Shown here: positions 42,701 to 45,417 of the stretch, in pieces
Layout of the letters: the number at the start of each line of letters is the position of its first letter
How positions within the stretch are numbered: the first letter of the stretch is position 1
Assembly: GCA_021372585.1 (NCBI GenBank)
Contig: JAJFUD010000042.1
Location: 1-45,417 of the forward strand
Length of the DNA stretch: 45,417 bases
Origin: a bacterium
Lineage (GTDB): Bacteria > Caldisericota > Caldisericia > UBA6126
Direction: 5' to 3'
The notes under the pieces: model-generated
Told to the model about the DNA's origin: nothing
The model's database searches: none
Seen by the model: the letters and a program-made list of their open reading frames with translations, nothing else
Position numbers and translations under genes: made by a program

Positions 42701-45014
42701 GCACTCTATCAGCCTGTTTTACGGTTACCTGGATGTTTTGTTCTGTGGAAAGGCCATCGTTGTAAACCTGGCAGTAAAAAGATTTCTTTTCATTTTGTTG
42801 GATCCAGTCCAAGTCATAAGGCTTTCGAATCACGATATCATGGTTGTATCTCCCAAAAAAGACGATCCGGTTCTCTTTTCCATCCGGAGTGAGCAGTCTA
42901 AGCGCCATTCTTGATTTTGGATAGGTTTTCACGTGGGTATCCAGCGCCTGGTTAGGATTCTGAACCCAATCGTCCAATACAACCCGTTTACCGGCATTAT
43001 CATAATCTACCAGAAGGGTACGGATTTTTGGTGCATCCGTTTTAACGGTAATGTCAATGCCATTGTCAATGGAAAAAAGAGGAATTTGTCTGGAGGTTTT
43101 GGGTGATTCTGCTGATACCGTCAATTCTGGAATTTTCTCCGATTTTCCGTCAGCTACTTTTGGTAGCCGGATGGTGGGATCTCCCTGCAGGCAAAAACCG
43201 AAAAAGGTCTTCACCAAAGGAGCATTCAACGCAAACCAGTCGTTTTCAGCGTATTCTTTCAGGGCTGATTGGGCGATATTGCCCAATGTACCACCATATA
43301 ATGTCAGATTTTTGACAAAATACTCCAGCATCGCATCCATATAATACACTCGGTGCAGGGTGGGTATGCCGTTCGTGTAAGATAAGCTCCACCCGGCATA
43401 ATTGATTCGGGCGCCACCGACATAAGCGATTCCGCCCCCTTTTGAGTTCATGATCGCTTCAGAAAAAGAGGTGGGGTAAGTAAATGCAGAGGCAGAACCG
43501 AAAGGTCCTTTTGCCAATCTACTGTCGTAGGCACCATTACCGCAAGCTTCACTTAAGAAAATCGGGTACTCGTCTTTTTCCGGTAATGCCATGATATTTC
43601 TGGCATCCGCATACCCCGGCTCTAACGCTAATCCATCCCCGGATCCATGGCCGAATCCCCAAACAATCCCTCTTTTTCCTTCTCCCATTACTTTCAAAAA
43701 GGGATCTGTACTGAACAATCCTTCCGACCGATAATATTTTTCAATCTCAAATCCATCCAGATAATTTGCATTGATTGCTTTAGAGGTGGATAATTCCCCA
43801 AAAAAGTCATCATTAAACGGATCCCCGGCGAATACGGCGAATTTCCGGAACCATTCCGGATTCAGTTTTGTACGGTACCGTTGAATCTTATTTACCATCG
43901 CTTCCGCTTCTGCTACATCACGCACCGGGAGCCGTCCCAGCCTGTAATCAAACTGCATCGTTGCGCTATCTAAGCTGATTGCCTTTTCTGAAGGGCAGAT
44001 ATAAAAATACTCCGTAGGTACCCATCGGTCATAATCACTCATATTGTCAGTGGCTAAAAGGTAATAGGACGGTGGTACCAGGGAGGCATCTCCCAAAATC
44101 GTAAGATAAATCGGACTGTCTGATGTGTTTTGCTGTTGGAGCCAGGTTTGTATCTTGCGCGCCAACGTATAATTATACGATTGTACTCTGGAACGGTCTT
44201 TCTCGGTCACATCCATAAATCCCTGAACTCCGGCGATGAAAGGCTTTTTAGCTGGTTCGACCGCTTCAAGCTGCTGGACAAATACCAACTCTGTCTCGTA
44301 CCCATCCGCCTGATGGATTGCCTGGAGTTTTTTCCCGGTGGATTCCAATGAGATATCAGTCAGGATAATACTCTTTTCTTTCGTATCCGCCTTTTGGACA
44401 AATGAGTCTGCCGTCTGACCGATCCCGATTTCAAACACCATTTCAGTGGCTAATACTAAAAATTGATGAACTTTATACAGAGGCATCACATTAATAATCA
44501 GCTGATGAGATTGGTTATTTTGGGTGACTATGAAGTTCGCATTCATTCCCGGAAAGATATCCGGAAGGCTGGTGGTACTCGTAACAGGCTTTTCCTGATA
44601 AGACATGGCGATCGGTTTCGGTTCGCAGGCTTTTGCAAAAGGTATCGAGACATCAGGCAATACGGCTGTTTGAATCGATTTGATTTTCAGATAAGTGACT
44701 GTTTCATTGTGTTTCAGATTCCATTCCACCTTTTCATAGGGAAACACAGGGCAGTTTGGAATATTTAAAGCAACGCAACCGGGAAGTAAAAACCGAATAC
44801 CTGCCTCAGAGGGCACTCTCTGCAAACTCTCCACCGCATAAATCCTTTTCAGGATTCGAACAGAGGAAGTAGGCACGGCAGTATCGGATGAAAGATCGGT
44901 TAAAAAAAGCTGTTTTGAAAAAAAAGAGTCAGTTTGGGCGTTGGCTTGCCATTGGTTTGGAACGGTTGTGACAAAGAGAATGACGATACAAAGTATAACG
45001 GCTCTTACTTTCAT
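39789..45014 (-). CDS. Giant secreted C25 (gingipain-like) cysteine peptidase with beta-propeller-like C-terminal region
   Basis: From the ATG at 45014 (SD AGGGGG) the product is 1741 residues with a signal peptide cleaved near ANA-QTD (about residue 28). After a pro-region-like N-terminus, the C25 domain spans about 260-650: DYRLGRLPVRDVAEAEAMVNKIQRY, then catalytic His456 (GFGHGSGDG) and Cys491 (LSEACGNGAYDS), 35 residues apart as in gingipains. Next come Ig-like stretches, a Rossmann-like segment (RVGVLNATSLIDFNYYQDR ... DAVLLYSSNAFYYPTRELL), and from about 1210 repeated short strands suggesting a beta-propeller (NDTLFISQASGILELNADG and similar). It has no type IX sorting tail, so it is probably released or wall-bound. 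A -10 (TATAAT, 45048-45043) lies upstream. It is monocistronic, downstream of a pilin gene. Confidence 0.85.
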   Translation of the reverse strand: MKVRAVILCIVILFVTTVPNQWQANAQTDSFFSKQLFLTDLSSDTAVPTSSVRILKRIYAVESLQRVPSEAGIRFLLPGCVALNIPNCPVFPYEKVEWNLKHNETVTYLKIKSIQTAVLPDVSIPFAKACEPKPIAMSYQEKPVTSTTSLPDIFPGMNANFIVTQNNQSHQLIINVMPLYKVHQFLVLATEMVFEIGIGQTADSFVQKADTKEKSIILTDISLESTGKKLQAIHQADGYETELVFVQQLEAVEPAKKPFIAGVQGFMDVTEKDRSRVQSYNYTLARKIQTWLQQQNTSDSPIYLTILGDASLVPPSYYLLATDNMSDYDRWVPTEYFYICPSEKAISLDSATMQFDYRLGRLPVRDVAEAEAMVNKIQRYRTKLNPEWFRKFAVFAGDPFNDDFFGELSTSKAINANYLDGFEIEKYYRSEGLFSTDPFLKVMGEGKRGIVWGFGHGSGDGLALEPGYADARNIMALPEKDEYPIFLSEACGNGAYDSRLAKGPFGSASAFTYPTSFSEAIMNSKGGGIAYVGGARINYAGWSLSYTNGIPTLHRVYYMDAMLEYFVKNLTLYGGTLGNIAQSALKEYAENDWFALNAPLVKTFFGFCLQGDPTIRLPKVADGKSEKIPELTVSAESPKTSRQIPLFSIDNGIDITVKTDAPKIRTLLVDYDNAGKRVVLDDWVQNPNQALDTHVKTYPKSRMALRLLTPDGKENRIVFFGRYNHDIVIRKPYDLDWIQQNEKKSFYCQVYNDGLSTEQNIQVTVKQADRVLLDQILPEIPVMNSRFVYYRVEDATPGETAVEIAGSKLPGETVQSDNVLQFPLIVTEKKPFRVGVLNATSLIDFNYYQDRLMLKALNEYFRDHEHLIDISIIPIGMDRHYQTTISRMQYDAVLLYSSNAFYYPTRELLSLLTAFSNEGGLVFAMLSLGTTGEGISLQPWQSFFGISPQEKFQQHNLENKPKIFGITGSGTDLFPQASYQLSSRYACKPPNKNWDEVELTEEGELIGLSESGLYGLVKNGNRYLYAGFISELDMKKTDDSMLFFEHLFSVLEKDRTDMSLLQAKVISYDAKSELALELTVCNAGNQPVESCSVVYQDTVKTIVTDMLPKTKKTVMVTLPADSFNPSDPMPFSLQLPDTVRDANPLNDKYVLNIQPVSTEDFLLPELKDDPDLPNWIGFSCENRVISPSCIDIENDTLFISQASGILELNADGQLQQVIPYDPSLIEAFGADKFRELSALPGRTFMRKSGHYIVISSIDKIAVCEYPSGKLIRVIENVRYENYAAPLTLFGQLFDIEIAGSTAYVLDPYFGLSLIDIETGLLVTKIPVTDYLWDIGIQGNQLAGCTFYGYVFTMKLNGTNQKFYDNTEELYCNSFLYASENEYYINTYLPDRTVMKVSLEKDQVVIEKKIGLPSTLGGYLERMLWAVQYCQTICYNIKRIGSFGIESKWIQLDHTFDHPFEPAKDHLREILKDKNYMTHPDQVWLTEDNQVLVGMEFPSNPYMFKLFDSDGILLKNIKAGSEVYDYTILHKQYIGNHNMGIIFENRGFWIQTIDFSDKRINYETILLNTSKARCKPEKFLFTEDSVITLDQYSGNVIRFDRETGLESDRFELTTASTQPTLYRASDMQAFEDQLYLLDPYQHQILQFELSSGSFIRSIPLPNELINDLDALNPLSLKVIRQNEFLLLDTVHSQLYYWQSNYWVPMIHDQLWQHPISMDVRNGYLIVNDIGHERLQLYKPEDK

Positions 45015-45056
45015 TGCAGACCCCCTGCTAAGCGTTTGTACTATTATATCAGATAT

Positions 45057-45087
45057 AAAAAAACCGGGACCGAAAACCGACCCCGGC
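45057..45087 (-). terminator. Rho-independent terminator after the Flp pilin gene
   Basis: On the minus strand, CCGGG (45086-45082) and CCCGG (45068-45064) form the base of a GC-rich hairpin, extended internally by GGTCGG-like pairing, followed by a run of seven T. It ends the pilin transcript before the C25 peptidase gene. Confidence 0.75.
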
Positions 45088-45171
45088 AAAATACACAATT
45101 TCTAAAAATAATAAATTGCTAAGAAGATGGCCCGATAAAACAAGGCCACTTCAACAAAAAACTACCTACTC

Positions 45172-45348
45172 CTAAGGTGTAGTGGGGGCTACATAATCTG
45201 GATCTAATTGTGTCCCGACATCGTTGAATACGCTTGCTACCGCGCCGCGAAGCGATGGAATCGCAGCAATAATGACCAACACGAGCACTGCAATGATTAA
45301 TGCGTATTCCAAAATCGTCTGCCCACTCTCTTCTTGAAAAAACTTCAT
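45172..45348 (-). CDS. flp: Flp/Fap-type type IVb pilin
   Basis: The 58-residue prepilin starts at the ATG at 45348 behind AAGGAGG (five-base spacing); an ATG at 45363 would include that SD and is rejected. The leader is short (MKFFQEESG), then the processing site G-QTILEY with the Glu+5 and the hydrophobic stretch ALIIAVLVLVIIAAIP, as in Tad-system major pilins. Mature length is about 49 residues with a Pro/Thr tail (DPDYVAPTTP). It has a strong promoter and its own terminator, fitting a highly expressed major pilin. No tad assembly genes are inside the window. Confidence 0.95.
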   Translation of the reverse strand: MKFFQEESGQTILEYALIIAVLVLVIIAAIPSLRGAVASVFNDVGTQLDPDYVAPTTP

Positions 45349-45376
45349 AAAAACCTCCTTCATATCAGAATAACTT

Positions 45377-45406
45377 TCTATATAAGTTCTTTTTTTGTTT
45401 TGTCAA
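45377..45406 (-). promoter_or_regulatory. Promoter of the Flp pilin gene
   Basis: Consensus TTGACA (45406-45401), an A-rich 18-base spacer, and TATAGA (45382-45377) on the minus strand, with AAGGAGG close downstream. Confidence 0.75.
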
Positions 45407-45417
45407 GGGTTTCCCTC

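Noticed and set aside
45015-45098. Longer start of the C25 peptidase at 45098
   Set aside because: It would read through the pilin terminator and a -10 element and hide the signal peptide; the ATG at 45014 has an AGGGGG SD.

Overview
The window is about 45 kb of bacterial chromosome at roughly 43% GC, by eye, and densely coding. No ribosomal RNA or other marker fixes the taxonomy. The gene set points to an uncultured anaerobe of Bacillota/Clostridia type or a deep relative: RNase J, a QueT-family transporter, a YigZ/IMPACT protein, an EFR1-type flavodoxin-ferredoxin, a SCIFF ranthipeptide with its radical-SAM maturase, S-layer-homology (SLH) solute-binding lipoproteins, and a type A RNase P RNA. 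This is inference, not a classification.

Layout. (1) 1-932: a REP-associated (RAYT) transposase gene between copies of a short GC-rich repeat. (2) 931-8468, minus strand: one compact run rpsO - pnp - family 4 UDG - RNase J - QueT-like transporter - nitrilase-type glutaminase - nadE - membrane protein, with several ATGA overlaps. It joins RNA decay to NAD synthesis and queuosine-precursor uptake. (3) 8602-13027: a 3' remnant of an endonuclease IV gene, then plus-strand lpd-like oxidoreductase, PD-(D/E)XK nuclease, RRM protein with a structured leader, and a membrane-anchored parvulin-like foldase. (4) 13028-19937, minus: SDR and EFR1 proteins, a perfect bidirectional terminator, two paralogous SLH peptide-binding lipoproteins, and a small protein. 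(5) 20080-21119: a frameshifted secreted stalk-domain gene and the RNase P RNA.

(6) 21179-32777, plus: the division and cell wall (dcw) cluster rsmH-ftsL-ftsI-murE-murF-mraY-murD-ftsW-murC-murB. mraZ, murG and ftsQ are absent. The substrate-side motifs of MurE and MurC, and one catalytic aspartate of MraY, are changed, while MurD, MurF and the transpeptidase look ordinary. (7) 32860-36921, plus: oligopeptide permease subunits oppB-oppC (no ATPases), yigZ, the six-cysteine SCIFF peptide and its maturase. (8) 36913-39645, minus: exonuclease III, a partial duplication of its 5' end, and a DarT/DarG DNA ADP-ribosylation toxin-antitoxin pair bracketed by two more copies of the repeat seen around the RAYT gene. 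(9) 39789-45348, minus: a 1741-residue secreted C25 (gingipain-like) peptidase with a beta-propeller-like C-terminal half, next to a Flp-type pilin with a strong promoter and its own terminator.

The best leads are the set of altered cell-wall enzymes in one operon, the REP-flanked DarTG module with a promoter predicting a leaderless toxin mRNA, the SCIFF system, and the giant C25 protein beside the Flp pilin. All calls were made by reading the sequence and the conceptual translations; no database search was run.
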